From NCBI GenBank assembly GCA_947491935.1, contig CANLLF010000001.1, positions 310,001-374,000 on the forward strand: a DNA stretch of 64,000 nt, given 5' to 3'. Source of the stretch: an uncultured Roseicyclus sp. (lineage in GTDB: Bacteria; Pseudomonadota; Alphaproteobacteria; Rhodobacterales; Rhodobacteraceae). Shown here piece after piece: positions 1 through 8,176 of this stretch; positions within the stretch are counted from its first letter, which is position 1; every line of letters begins with the position of its first letter. Below the pieces are notes generated by a model. That model saw only the letters and a list, made by a program, of their open reading frames with translations, had not been told where the DNA came from and did not search any database. The position numbers and the translations under genes were made by a program.

Positions 1-141
1 CCCGTAAATGGTTGTATTCCCATGCGTTCGCGTTTCTCCCCGCCCATCGCGATGCCGACACCAGAGGGCCAGGACGGCAAGCGCGGGGTCGGTGTCCCCC
101 AGATGCGCAAGTGCAAGCGCCGCCCGCTCCGAATGGCTCAA
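1..141 (-). CDS. Partial protein downstream of MoxR ATPase (cut by window edge)
   Basis: An open frame on the minus strand begins with a TTG overlapping the stop of the MoxR-type ATPase gene (TTGA, 138-141) and stays open to the window edge (about 47 residues). It starts SHSERAALALAHLGDTDPALA, an alanine/leucine-rich helical stretch. MoxR ATPases are commonly followed by a partner gene with a von Willebrand A-like or metallopeptidase-like domain, so this may be the start of such a partner. The visible part carries no diagnostic motif, and both the TTG start and the function are inference. Confidence 0.5.
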   Translation of the reverse strand, partial: MSHSERAALALAHLGDTDPALAVLALWCRHRDGRGETRTHGNTTIYG

Positions 142-1232
142 GGCAGGCCCGCCGCTGCACGTGTTTGCGCGTATTCTGCGTAGGCGTCGGATCCGACAAA
201 CGCGTCCTGCCATCCCTTTTCCATCGCGCGCCCGATCAGCAGTTCAAACCCAAAGGTCCTTAGTTCCGCCAACGGCAACCCCAATCGCTCCAACCTGTTC
301 AAATCCGCGAGAATCTCAATGGCGGCCGGCATCCTGGTCCGATCAACTGCACCGATCAGCCCATAGGTTAATGCCGTTAACCCATGCAACGTTTGCGGAT
401 ACATCGCCGCGCGGTCCGCGCGCGATGCGTCCAACATCGCATCGACCTGAACACTCGCCACGATCTCATCGGCAATCAGCGCGAATTCCGCGGCGGCCGC
501 CTCCCCCACGGTCCCTGCAATCATGACCTGCCGCGCGGCTCGATCCGAAATCGTTTTCATGATCGCGCTGACGCGGGCCCAGGCGCGGGGCGTACAGGCC
601 ACCGCTTCACCGCGGCGCAGCGCCTCTTCCGTGGTCTCCAGAAGATCCGGGCGTGTCCGCAGAAACGCCGCTACCGTGGGATGGATTTCCGCCGCTGGCG
701 CATAGTTCTTTAGCCAATCATCGGCGTTGGCCCGGACAATCATGTGGATCAGCCGGTCAGAGAGCGCCGTGCCCATCTCGTAGGCGACCGCACCATCTTC
801 CACCATATTGCCCGCCGCAATGACCATCACCTGATCCGGCAGCATGTGGCGACCGATGCGGCGTTCCTGAAGCAGCCCATATACGGTCGGTTGCAGCGAC
901 GGTGCCGCGGCCGTTAACTCATCAAGAAAAAGGATGGCGGGGGCCTCGGAATCCGGCAAATCCTCCGGTCGATACCAGACGGTCTTGCCCGCATCGTGAT
1001 CATAAAACGGCAAACCGCGCAAATCCTGCGGCTCAATCGTGGTGAGGCGGAGATCGAATAACTCCGCCCCGATCTCCCGGCTAAGCTGCTGGACAATATC
1101 GGTCTTTCCAACGCCAGGCCGCCCGTGCAGCATCCAGCTTGCCGTCATGTCACCGGCCAATTGTGCGTTCCACCCGGCCCGGAGCACGCGCAGGGCCTCA
1201 CCCGCCGACACCTTTGTTACATTGATCGCCAT
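138..1232 (-). CDS. MoxR-family AAA+ ATPase
   Basis: A 364-residue AAA+ ATPase of the MoxR type, cytoplasmic chaperone-like ATPases that work with VWA-domain partners to mature or activate other proteins. Walker A is GRPGVGKT at residues 37-44, Walker B is LFLDE at 101-105, and a sensor-1 Asn follows at about 142 (IAAGN). The family's lid domain fits residues 200-330. It is 3 bp downstream of the small membrane protein gene and overlaps the partial gene to its left, so the three probably form one transcript. The client cannot be told from the sequence. Confidence 0.85.
   Translation of the reverse strand: MAINVTKVSAGEALRVLRAGWNAQLAGDMTASWMLHGRPGVGKTDIVQQLSREIGAELFDLRLTTIEPQDLRGLPFYDHDAGKTVWYRPEDLPDSEAPAILFLDELTAAAPSLQPTVYGLLQERRIGRHMLPDQVMVIAAGNMVEDGAVAYEMGTALSDRLIHMIVRANADDWLKNYAPAAEIHPTVAAFLRTRPDLLETTEEALRRGEAVACTPRAWARVSAIMKTISDRAARQVMIAGTVGEAAAAEFALIADEIVASVQVDAMLDASRADRAAMYPQTLHGLTALTYGLIGAVDRTRMPAAIEILADLNRLERLGLPLAELRTFGFELLIGRAMEKGWQDAFVGSDAYAEYAQTRAAAGLP
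367..382 (+). repeat. GTTAA-N4-GTTAA motif, copy 1
   Basis: GTTAATGCCGTTAACC lies inside the MoxR-type gene, where it reads as Leu-Thr-Ala-Leu-Thr on the minus strand using two rare TTA leucine codons. It is identical to the copy at 32248. Confidence 0.6.
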
Positions 1233-1235
1233 CGC

Positions 1236-1922
1236 TCAGGCCTCCGCCACGTGATGATCCATCCAGGCCGCCAATCGGGCATGGGCCGATACGCCCGCCG
1301 CTTCGACCCGAACCTCCCGCATCATCGTGTCCAACCTCAAATTGGCGCGGTGAAAGTCCCGTTCCGTCACGGTGTCGTCGAACAATGTGAACAAGATGTC
1401 GCGGTCTCCCTCATCCAGGTCCAGGACGTGGGGGGATGGCTCCGCCGATTGCACGGAGACAAGCGTTAATGGCGTTAACCGTGCGAGTTCTGATTGCTCC
1501 GTGAACAAAAGCAGTTCGCCCGCCTCAATCCCGCGGCGCGCTGCAATCCTGCGCAAGGCGGCCTTGGCTCGAAATGAGACCGCATCGATGATCCGCTCGG
1601 CCTCAGCCTCATCCATCAATCGCTCCCGTGCCTTGTCCGACAATCGAAGGACCTTCAACTCGACGACACCGATCAGCAGGACCATCGCCAGCGGCGCTTG
1701 TGTCACCGGGAGGGCCAGATCGCGGGAAAACAACAAGACGATCACGAACGGCAACAACGCTGTCAGATATCGCAGCAACTGCACTTCAACGAGCAACCGC
1801 GCCCAGAGCCCCACGCTCCCGCCGCGCGGGATAACCTGCACCCGTCCAAAGATTTTTTTGGGAAGAGACCGGGTTTCAAGAACGCCGGGATTGCGCAAGG
1901 TCTCGGGGGAAAGAACGAACAT
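1236..1922 (-). CDS. Small membrane-anchored protein next to MoxR ATPase
   Basis: A 228-residue protein starting MFVLSPETLRNPGVLE, preceded by a GAAGAAAG stretch. A longer frame exists to 2096, but it would overlap the divergent phosphomannomutase gene and has no ribosome site, so the shorter start is preferred. Two hydrophobic segments (about residues 50-66 and 76-93) form a hairpin anchor, followed by a soluble helical region rich in Arg and Glu. No named domain is recognised. It ends 3 bp before the MoxR-type ATPase gene, so it is likely cotranscribed with it and could be its membrane anchor or client. Confidence 0.65.
   Translation of the reverse strand: MFVLSPETLRNPGVLETRSLPKKIFGRVQVIPRGGSVGLWARLLVEVQLLRYLTALLPFVIVLLFSRDLALPVTQAPLAMVLLIGVVELKVLRLSDKARERLMDEAEAERIIDAVSFRAKAALRRIAARRGIEAGELLLFTEQSELARLTPLTLVSVQSAEPSPHVLDLDEGDRDILFTLFDDTVTERDFHRANLRLDTMMREVRVEAAGVSAHARLAAWMDHHVAEA
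1465..1480 (+). repeat. GTTAA-N4-GTTAA motif, copy 2
   Basis: GTTAATGGCGTTAACC sits in the small membrane protein gene, reading Leu-Thr-Pro-Leu-Thr on the minus strand, again with two TTA codons. Confidence 0.6.
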
Positions 1923-2061
1923 GCAGGCTTTCTTCGTTGCGTCATCTCGGGCACAGATAAAGATAACCATAGCGCCAATCGATGCGGCGCCAAACGCAAC
2001 TCTGGCCTGTGAACCGTAGCAAAGCCACCGGCCGCAAAGCCGCCCGTACGAGGATATCAAG

Positions 2062-3441
2062 ATGCAGCCGCTTCCCGCCCCCCTGACTTGCTTCAAGGCC
2101 TATGACGTTCGCGGACGGTTGGATGAAGATCTGACCGAGGCAAACGCATACCGCATTGGCCGCGCATTCGCCGATGTGATGGGCGCCCACCGCGTGGTGA
2201 TCGGCCGCGACGTGCGGCCATCATCAGAAGGTCTGGCTAACGCATTGGCCGAGGGTTTGATGGCGGCGGGAGTTGAAGTTCTCGACCTCGGCCTGTCCGG
2301 CACGGAGGAAACGTATTTTGCCGTGTCCCATCTTGAGGCGGATGGAGGGATTTGCGTCACCGCGTCCCATAACCCCATGGAATATAACGGAATGAAGATG
2401 GTGCAATCCGGTTCGGCGCCCATCGGAGATGCGGACGGGATGGCGGATATAAAGGCGCTTGCGGAAAGTGGGGCATTCGCGGATCCCGTTCCGGGCGGGC
2501 GGACGGTCGATATGTCGGAAACCCGCGCGGCCTATGTTGATTGCTGCTTGTCATTTGTCTCAACGTCGGCTCTGAAACCCCTGAAAATACTTGTGAATGC
2601 AGGGAACGGGGCGGCCGGCCCAACCTTTGATGCAATTGCGGGCGCCCTGGCGGCGCGCGGCGTTCCATGGGAATTCATCCGTATTCATCACGAGCCAGAC
2701 GGATCCTTTCCAAACGGGATCCCCAACCCGCTGCTACCCGACAACCAACCACCGACCGGAGAGGCGGTACGCCGCGCGGGGGCCGATCTTGCCGTGGCCT
2801 GGGACGGGGATTTTGATCGCTGCTTTTTCTTTGACCATGAAGGTACGTTCATTCCCGGCGAATATGTCGTGGGCCTTCTGGCCGAGGTTTTCTTGTCGAA
2901 AGCGCCCGGTGCGAAAATCGTGCATGATCCGCGGATCATTTGGAGCACACAAGATGTGGTGGAACGCGCTGGTGGCACATCCATCATGTCGCTATGTGGG
3001 CACACCAATATCAAACAGGTTCTGAGAGACACAAACGCTGTCTATGGCGGGGAAATGTCGGCTCATCACTATTTCCGAGATTTCTTCTACTGCGATTCCG
3101 GCATGATACCGTGGCTGCTGGTTGGGGAATTGCTGGGGCGTCGCGATTGTACGCTCAAGGAGCTTGTTGCGCAGATGGCGATCGATTTTCCATCCTCGGG
3201 CGAGATCAATTTCCGGGTGTCCGACGCGTCGGCTGCGATTGCGCGGGTGGAAACCGCATACGCACCCCACGCAGTGTCGCGGGATGAGACGGACGGCCTG
3301 TCCCTCGCTTTCCCTGATTGGCGACTGAACCTCCGATCTTCTAAAACCGAGCCACTTTTGCGGTTGAACGTGGAGGCGAAGGGAAGTGCCGACCAGGTAA
3401 AGCGGGCGGTGTCCGACCTAGCGGACTTAATCATGGCGTAA
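2062..3441 (+). CDS. manB: Phosphomannomutase / phosphoglucomutase
   Basis: A cytoplasmic alpha-D-phosphohexomutase (459 aa, normal for the ManB/CpsG type) interconverting mannose-6-phosphate and mannose-1-phosphate for GDP-mannose and polysaccharide synthesis, possibly also glucose phosphates. All four signature loops are present: the phosphoserine loop TASHNP (100-105, Ser102), the metal loop DGDFDR (247-252), the sugar-binding loop GEMSAHH (329-335) and the phosphate-binding loop RSSKTEP (424-430). The N-terminus TCFKAYDVRG is typical of CpsG-like enzymes. It is divergent from the small membrane protein gene, with about 140 bp between the starts, and stands alone. Confidence 0.93.
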   Translation: MQPLPAPLTCFKAYDVRGRLDEDLTEANAYRIGRAFADVMGAHRVVIGRDVRPSSEGLANALAEGLMAAGVEVLDLGLSGTEETYFAVSHLEADGGICVTASHNPMEYNGMKMVQSGSAPIGDADGMADIKALAESGAFADPVPGGRTVDMSETRAAYVDCCLSFVSTSALKPLKILVNAGNGAAGPTFDAIAGALAARGVPWEFIRIHHEPDGSFPNGIPNPLLPDNQPPTGEAVRRAGADLAVAWDGDFDRCFFFDHEGTFIPGEYVVGLLAEVFLSKAPGAKIVHDPRIIWSTQDVVERAGGTSIMSLCGHTNIKQVLRDTNAVYGGEMSAHHYFRDFFYCDSGMIPWLLVGELLGRRDCTLKELVAQMAIDFPSSGEINFRVSDASAAIARVETAYAPHAVSRDETDGLSLAFPDWRLNLRSSKTEPLLRLNVEAKGSADQVKRAVSDLADLIMA

Positions 3442-3657
3442 ACCGGCATCAATGTCGGAATTTCTACATGATCGATCCGAATATTGATCCAAACCATCTA
3501 ATTGCGTCGCATAAACTATAGCTATTATTCATCCCGCGAAGACGCTCTGACGCTTTATACACAGACTTACCCCCAGAGTTATCACCACCTCGTCTCACGC
3601 CTTCCTCTTGTCACTCATCCGGCCCCCCGCCATTGTTTGTTCTAACGGGGAGCGGTC
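3442..3657. other. Intergenic region, AT-richer, likely promoter of hydantoinase operon
   Basis: This 216-bp gap between manB and the hydantoinase gene is visibly AT-richer than its surroundings, especially 3460-3570. It probably carries the promoter of the downstream operon. A good ribosome site (GGGGAG) lies just before the ATG at 3658. I see no strong terminator hairpin and no clear operator. Confidence 0.4.
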
Positions 3658-5022
3658 ATGGAACGGGGATGTGTCATCAAAGGCGCGGAGGTGGTTACGG
3701 AAACCGGTCCGGTACGCGCCGACATATCAATCATTGATGGCAAGATCGCGAGCATCGCCCCTGATGCGGATCTCGACGCGCCCGTGATTGATGCAGCTGG
3801 CTTGATCGCCACTCCTGGTGGTGTTGATCCTCACGCCCATATCGAGCAGCGCTCCGGCATGGGTTTGATGAATGCCGACACGTTTGAGACCGCCACATAT
3901 TCGGCGGCGATGGGCGGCACCACAACCGTTATCTCCTTTGCAGCGCAGGGAAAGGGTGAGCGTTTACAAGATGTTGTCGAGGAATACGCGACGTGCGCTC
4001 GCCGGGGGGCAATGATCGATTATGCGTTTCACCTCAGCCTATCGGATCCAGGCGCCCCGCATTTCGATGATGATTTGCGCGCGCTCATCGCCGACGGGCA
4101 TCGGTCGCTAAAGGTTTTCACAACATATGATATCGCGCTGAGTCAGGCCGAGATCGAGCACGTCTTGCGGATCGCGGGGCCGTCGGGCGCTTTGACCTGT
4201 GTTCACGCTGAGGACGATGCAACGTTAGAAGCGGCGCGCAACAAATTGATTGCACTTGGCAAAACACGTCCGAAACACCATGCAGAAGCCCGCCCGAAGG
4301 AGGCGGAGCGGCGCGCTGTTGCGCGCATTTGCGAAGCAGCCATTCGTTGCAATGCGCCCGTGATGATATTTCATGTGTCTTGTGCGGAGGCCGTTGAGGT
4401 TGTGCGTAAAGCGCGAGCCTCCGGTGCGCCGGTAACGGCCGAAACCTGCCCGCATTACCTCGTCATGACGGCAGATATTCTGGATCGCCCGGGGATGGAG
4501 GGCGCCAAGTGGATGTGTTCGCCGCCGCAGCGAAGCAAGGCGGATCAAGCCGCCCTTTGGCGCGCTCTCAAAGACGGTACACTGGACCTCATCTCATCGG
4601 ATCACGCGCCCTATCGCTTTGACGAAACAGGGAAACTCAGCGCCGGGCCCAACCCGCCGTTTCCTGACATTGCCAATGGGCTGCCCGGCCTTGAGACGCG
4701 TTTACCGCTGCTGTTCGATGCGCTTGACCCCGCGCGTTTTGCGCGGCTCACCGCCACCGCCGCCGCCGACATCTATGGGCTTGCGCAAAAGGGTCGGCTC
4801 GTGCCGGGAGCCGATGCCGATATTGTGTTATGGGATCCCGACCGGACCCATACCTATAGATCTGACGACCTCCATGACAATGTTGGATACAATCCGTATG
4901 AAGGTCATAGTGTAACTGGTTGGCCTGCTTACGTTTTTCTTCGCGGCCAGCCAATCGTGACCGACGGCACCCTCACTGCCACACCAGGCCAAGGCCGATG
5001 GATCAACCGGAGCTTGCAATGA
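3658..5022 (+). CDS. Hydantoinase / dihydropyrimidinase
   Basis: A 454-residue cyclic amidohydrolase of the dihydropyrimidinase/hydantoinase family, which opens a hydantoin, dihydropyrimidine or similar cyclic imide ring to an N-carbamoyl amino acid. The binuclear metal site is complete: His59 and His61 (DPHAH), the carboxylated Lys152 (SLKVFTTYD), His183 (VHAED), His239 (FHVSC) and Asp315 (SSDHAPY), at nearly the family's standard numbering. It starts an operon and overlaps the VOC gene by ATGA. The neighbouring racemase favours hydantoin-type chemistry over simple pyrimidine breakdown. No carbamoylase is present in the window, so the substrate stays open. Confidence 0.88.
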   Translation: MERGCVIKGAEVVTETGPVRADISIIDGKIASIAPDADLDAPVIDAAGLIATPGGVDPHAHIEQRSGMGLMNADTFETATYSAAMGGTTTVISFAAQGKGERLQDVVEEYATCARRGAMIDYAFHLSLSDPGAPHFDDDLRALIADGHRSLKVFTTYDIALSQAEIEHVLRIAGPSGALTCVHAEDDATLEAARNKLIALGKTRPKHHAEARPKEAERRAVARICEAAIRCNAPVMIFHVSCAEAVEVVRKARASGAPVTAETCPHYLVMTADILDRPGMEGAKWMCSPPQRSKADQAALWRALKDGTLDLISSDHAPYRFDETGKLSAGPNPPFPDIANGLPGLETRLPLLFDALDPARFARLTATAAADIYGLAQKGRLVPGADADIVLWDPDRTHTYRSDDLHDNVGYNPYEGHSVTGWPAYVFLRGQPIVTDGTLTATPGQGRWINRSLQ

Positions 5023-5414
5023 CCACCCGACCAGATGCCCCCAATCAGCTGACCATAACCTTTCTTTACTACAAGGTTCTTGCCCGGGCCGAGGCGTTCT
5101 ACCGCGATGTGATGGGGTTTCCGTTGGTCATCGACCAACAGGGCCTCGCCAAGATCATGCGCGTCTGCCCCGGGGCGCATATCGGCCTCGTCGATGAGGC
5201 CCACGGCATGCACAAATGGGCCGAAACCCGGCCCGTGCAATTTTGCATAAGGGTCCCGGATGTCGACGCTTGGTACGCGTATATCAAGACACAAGACGTT
5301 GAAAACCTGAGCGAATTGTTCATCAACGACGCTATCGGTATCCGCGCCTTTGTGTTCGATGACCCGGAGGGATACCAAGTCGAAATTCAGACCGCCACAC
5401 GGGCAGGCGCATGA
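5019..5414 (+). CDS. VOC-superfamily (glyoxalase-like) protein
   Basis: A 131-residue protein with the vicinal-oxygen-chelate fold: an N-terminal beta-alpha-beta unit (FLYYKVLARAEAFYRDVMGFPL) and a C-terminal FDDPEGYQVEIQ, where Glu is the typical metal ligand. The start at 5019 is set by the ATGA overlap with the hydantoinase stop, and the stop overlaps the racemase start the same way. An upstream in-frame start (MDQPELAM) is possible but less well coupled. VOC proteins may be isomerases, epimerases, lyases or dioxygenases, and the sequence does not decide which. Being inside the operon argues for a step in the same pathway. Confidence 0.8.
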   Translation: MTTRPDAPNQLTITFLYYKVLARAEAFYRDVMGFPLVIDQQGLAKIMRVCPGAHIGLVDEAHGMHKWAETRPVQFCIRVPDVDAWYAYIKTQDVENLSELFINDAIGIRAFVFDDPEGYQVEIQTATRAGA

Positions 5415-6100
5415 TCGACGGCGAAATCCTTTACGTCATTAACCCCAATTCGTCGCAAGACGTCACAAATGGCATTGATGACGCCATTGCACCCCTCCGC
5501 GCGTTCGGGCGGGAGATCCGATGCCTTACTCTTGCAGAAGGTCCCTCCGGGATCGAAAGCCAGGCGCAAGCCGACGAAACCGTTCCACACGTGCTGCGCC
5601 TTGCTGCAAGCCTCCCCGATGCTGCGGGGTTCGTCATCGCCTGCTTCGGCGATCCCGGTGTTCACGCCCTGCGCGACCGGACGGGCAAGCCAGTACTCGG
5701 CATACAGGAAAGCGCCGTCGCCACGGCGATGACCCTTGGCCAACGCTTTGGGATCATTGCCATTTTGCCTGCTTCAATCCCACGCCATCTGCGCAGCCTT
5801 GGCGCCATGGGGGTGACGGACAGGCTCGCCGGGGACCGCGCCTTGAACCTTGGCGTGGCGGACCTGCAGGACGACACCACCACCTTGGCCCGCATGGTGA
5901 ACGTCGGTACAGACCTGCGCGATCAGGATGGCGCCGATGTTTTGATCCTCGGCTGCGCCGGGATGGCGCGGTACCGCGTCCCGCTGGAGCAAGCGCTGGG
6001 CCTGCCCGTCGTCGACCCGTGCCAGGCCGCTGCCGCCATGGCGCTTGGCCGTATCTCACTGAATCAAAGCCATAAAATCCGAGAACCTCATGCTGACTGA
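5411..6100 (+). CDS. Asp/Glu/hydantoin racemase
   Basis: A 229-residue cofactor-independent racemase of the Asp/Glu/hydantoin racemase superfamily. The two catalytic cysteines are in their expected contexts, Cys78 in ACFGDPG and Cys182 in ILGCAGM, and the N-terminus LYVINPNSS is the family's signature. Such enzymes racemise 5-substituted hydantoins so that a stereospecific hydantoinase can use both isomers, or act as related decarboxylases or isomerases. It overlaps the VOC gene by 4 bp upstream and the DapA-type gene by 11 bp downstream. Hydantoin racemase is the best reading given the hydantoinase two genes upstream. Confidence 0.85.
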   Translation: MIDGEILYVINPNSSQDVTNGIDDAIAPLRAFGREIRCLTLAEGPSGIESQAQADETVPHVLRLAASLPDAAGFVIACFGDPGVHALRDRTGKPVLGIQESAVATAMTLGQRFGIIAILPASIPRHLRSLGAMGVTDRLAGDRALNLGVADLQDDTTTLARMVNVGTDLRDQDGADVLILGCAGMARYRVPLEQALGLPVVDPCQAAAAMALGRISLNQSHKIREPHAD

Positions 6101-6998
6101 ATCCACTGCTGGCGTCTTCACCATCGCCGCCACGCCGTTCCTGCCCGACGGCGCGCTTGACCTGCACAGCATCGACAGGATGATCGAATTCTACGCAGAA
6201 AGGGGCACAACCGGCCTCACGATCCTTGGCATGATGGGGGAGGCTGGCAAGCTCTGGGCGGACGAATCCGAGGCCGTGATCGAGCGTGTGACAACCCGCA
6301 CGGATATGCCGGTGATCGTTGGCGTCTCGGCCTCAGGCATCGCATCTATCGCGGCGCTCAGCACCAAGGCGATGGACCGCGGCGCGGCGGGTGTGATGGT
6401 TGCGCCGCCCATGACCTTACGAACCGACGATCAAATTATCATGTATTTCCAGAATGTTACCGAAGCGCTTGGAGATATCCCGTGGGTTTTGCAGGACTAC
6501 CCGCTGGCGACCGAAGTCCAGATCACCCCGCGCGTGCTCCGCACAATCTTCGACACCTGCCCGACCTGCAAGATGCTCAAGCATGAGGATTGGCCCGGGC
6601 TGGAGAAAATCTCCGCCCTGCGCCGCCAGGAAGCGGAGGGCGCGCGCCGGATGGCGATCCTGTGCGGATCCGGCGGGTTGTTCCTGCTGGAGGAAATGTT
6701 GCGCGGCGCGGATGGCGCCATGACCGGCTTCGCTTATCCCGAGATGATGCGGGATGTGACCCGATTGGCGAAATCGGACCCCGACCGCGCCCGCGACATC
6801 TTCGATGCGTATCTGCCGCTGATCCGGTATGAATGCCAGCCGGGCCTGGGCCTGATGGTGCGCAAACACGTCCTGGCCAAGCGCGGCGCCATTGCCCATC
6901 CCACCATCCGCAAGCCCGGCGGCACGCTTAGCGCCGCCGCGATCGCCGAGATCGACATACTCGTTTCCCGGCAAGAGGCGCGGCTTTCCGCCCTCTGA
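6090..6998 (+). CDS. DapA-family aldolase / lyase
   Basis: A 302-residue class I aldolase of the dihydrodipicolinate synthase superfamily. The Schiff-base lysine is probably Lys164 (KMLKHED) and the active-site tyrosine Tyr137 (LQDYPL), both near the family's usual positions. The GMMGEAGKL loop replaces the GTTGE motif of true DapA, so the substrate is unlikely to be pyruvate plus aspartate semialdehyde. As the last gene of the hydantoinase operon it probably cleaves, hydrates or dehydrates a keto acid formed there. It overlaps the racemase gene by 11 bp. Confidence 0.85.
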   Translation: MLTESTAGVFTIAATPFLPDGALDLHSIDRMIEFYAERGTTGLTILGMMGEAGKLWADESEAVIERVTTRTDMPVIVGVSASGIASIAALSTKAMDRGAAGVMVAPPMTLRTDDQIIMYFQNVTEALGDIPWVLQDYPLATEVQITPRVLRTIFDTCPTCKMLKHEDWPGLEKISALRRQEAEGARRMAILCGSGGLFLLEEMLRGADGAMTGFAYPEMMRDVTRLAKSDPDRARDIFDAYLPLIRYECQPGLGLMVRKHVLAKRGAIAHPTIRKPGGTLSAAAIAEIDILVSRQEARLSAL

Positions 6999-7067
6999 CC
7001 CTCAACGCCCCTTCCGGCCCGCGCCGTTTCGTCCTAAACCCGGCCAAATCGCCCGGAGGAGGGCCGA

Positions 7068-7829
7068 ATGACCCGCCAGACCCCGCGCTTTGCCATCGCG
7101 ATCCCGATGTTGAACGAGGCCGAGACCGTGCCGATCCTTCTGGGCGGATGCGTCGCTGCGGCCGAGGGCCACGGCCCGTTCGAGATCTGCGTGACGAATG
7201 ACGGCTCGACAGACGGGACGGGAGAGGCGCTAAAGGCCTTCCGCGACGCACACCCGAAAGCCAACCTTACCATTATCACGCACCCCAAGCCTGCCGGCCA
7301 ATCCGCCGCGATCCATGCCGCGATTCGCGCGGCATCGGCCCCGATCATCGCGACGCTGGATGGCGATGGTCAGAACCCGCCGGAGGAGCTTCCGAAGCTC
7401 CTTACGCCTTTGCTGGACGGGCCAGAAACCCTTGGCCTTGTGGCGGGCCAGCGGGTGAAACGCGACGATCCCCTGCCCAAGCGACTCGCCTCCCGCGCCG
7501 CCAACACCATCCGGGGCATCCTGCTGAAGGACGGCACCCGCGATACCGGTTGTGGCCTCAAGGCCTTTCGCCGCGATGCCTATCTCGCCCTGCCCTATTT
7601 CGATCACATGCACCGTTATTTGCCCGCGCTCTTCCAACGCGACGGCTGGCAGGTGGCCCATGCAGACGTGGCGCACAAACCACGCGTGGCGGGCGCCTCG
7701 AAATACACCAATCTGGGCCGCGCCATTGTTGGCCTCAGTGACCTGATGGGCGTTGCCTGGCTGATCCGCCGTCGCCGGAAAGTCTTGCCGTCTCAAACCC
7801 AGATCGACCGCCCGGAGGCGTCCAATTAA
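7068..7829 (+). CDS. Family 2 glycosyltransferase (polyprenyl-phosphate sugar synthase type)
   Basis: A 253-residue GT2 enzyme of the DPM1/ArnC type. The N-terminus FAIAIPMLNEAETV starts the GT-A fold, and the nucleotide/metal motif is DGDGQNP (98-104). There is no long C-terminal membrane tail, so it resembles soluble polyprenyl-phosphate mannose or glucose synthases. It probably makes the lipid-linked sugar donor used by the GT39 enzyme two genes downstream. A GGAGGAGGG ribosome site precedes the ATG, and the stop overlaps the next start by 1 bp (TAATG). Confidence 0.87.
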   Translation: MTRQTPRFAIAIPMLNEAETVPILLGGCVAAAEGHGPFEICVTNDGSTDGTGEALKAFRDAHPKANLTIITHPKPAGQSAAIHAAIRAASAPIIATLDGDGQNPPEELPKLLTPLLDGPETLGLVAGQRVKRDDPLPKRLASRAANTIRGILLKDGTRDTGCGLKAFRRDAYLALPYFDHMHRYLPALFQRDGWQVAHADVAHKPRVAGASKYTNLGRAIVGLSDLMGVAWLIRRRRKVLPSQTQIDRPEASN

Positions 7830-8176
7830 TGCAGGAATGGCTGTTCGCGTTCTTCAACATCGATAATTGGTTCGAGTTCTGGTGGGTTGCCCTTGGGTTC
7901 CTGGCCCAGGCGATTTTTGCGTCGCGCTTCATCGTGCAATGGCTCGCCTCGGAAAAGGCCGGCCGCTCCTACGTGCCGGTGGCCTTCTGGTATCTGTCGA
8001 TCAGCGGTGGATTGCTGATGCTGGCCTATGCCATCTACCGGCAGGACCCGGTGTTTATCCTCGGCCAATCGACCGGCGTGATCGTCTATGCCCGCAACCT
8101 GATGCTGATCCACCGCGCCAAACGGGCGGATGCGGAAACGGCGGACGCAGCGGACGCCATTCACGATCAAAGATGA
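7829..8176 (+). CDS. Lipid-A biosynthesis N-terminal domain (LAB_N) membrane protein
   Basis: A 115-residue inner-membrane protein that is nearly all LAB_N domain: WWVALGFLAQAIFASRFIVQWLASEKAGRSYVPVAFWYLSI carries the family's conserved RFIVQW and S-x-P-x-x-FW pattern, with three hydrophobic segments. LAB_N proteins are found next to ArnC-like GT2 and ArnT-like GT39 enzymes and are thought to help move or present lipid-linked sugars, though the role is not settled. It is coupled on both sides (1-bp overlap upstream, ATGA downstream). Confidence 0.88.
   Translation: MQEWLFAFFNIDNWFEFWWVALGFLAQAIFASRFIVQWLASEKAGRSYVPVAFWYLSISGGLLMLAYAIYRQDPVFILGQSTGVIVYARNLMLIHRAKRADAETADAADAIHDQR

Noticed and set aside
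3540-3600. DnaA-box-like TTATACACA and an AT-rich stretch as a possible replication origin
   Set aside because: Only one poor match, no cluster of boxes, and no dnaA, parA/B or repABC genes nearby.
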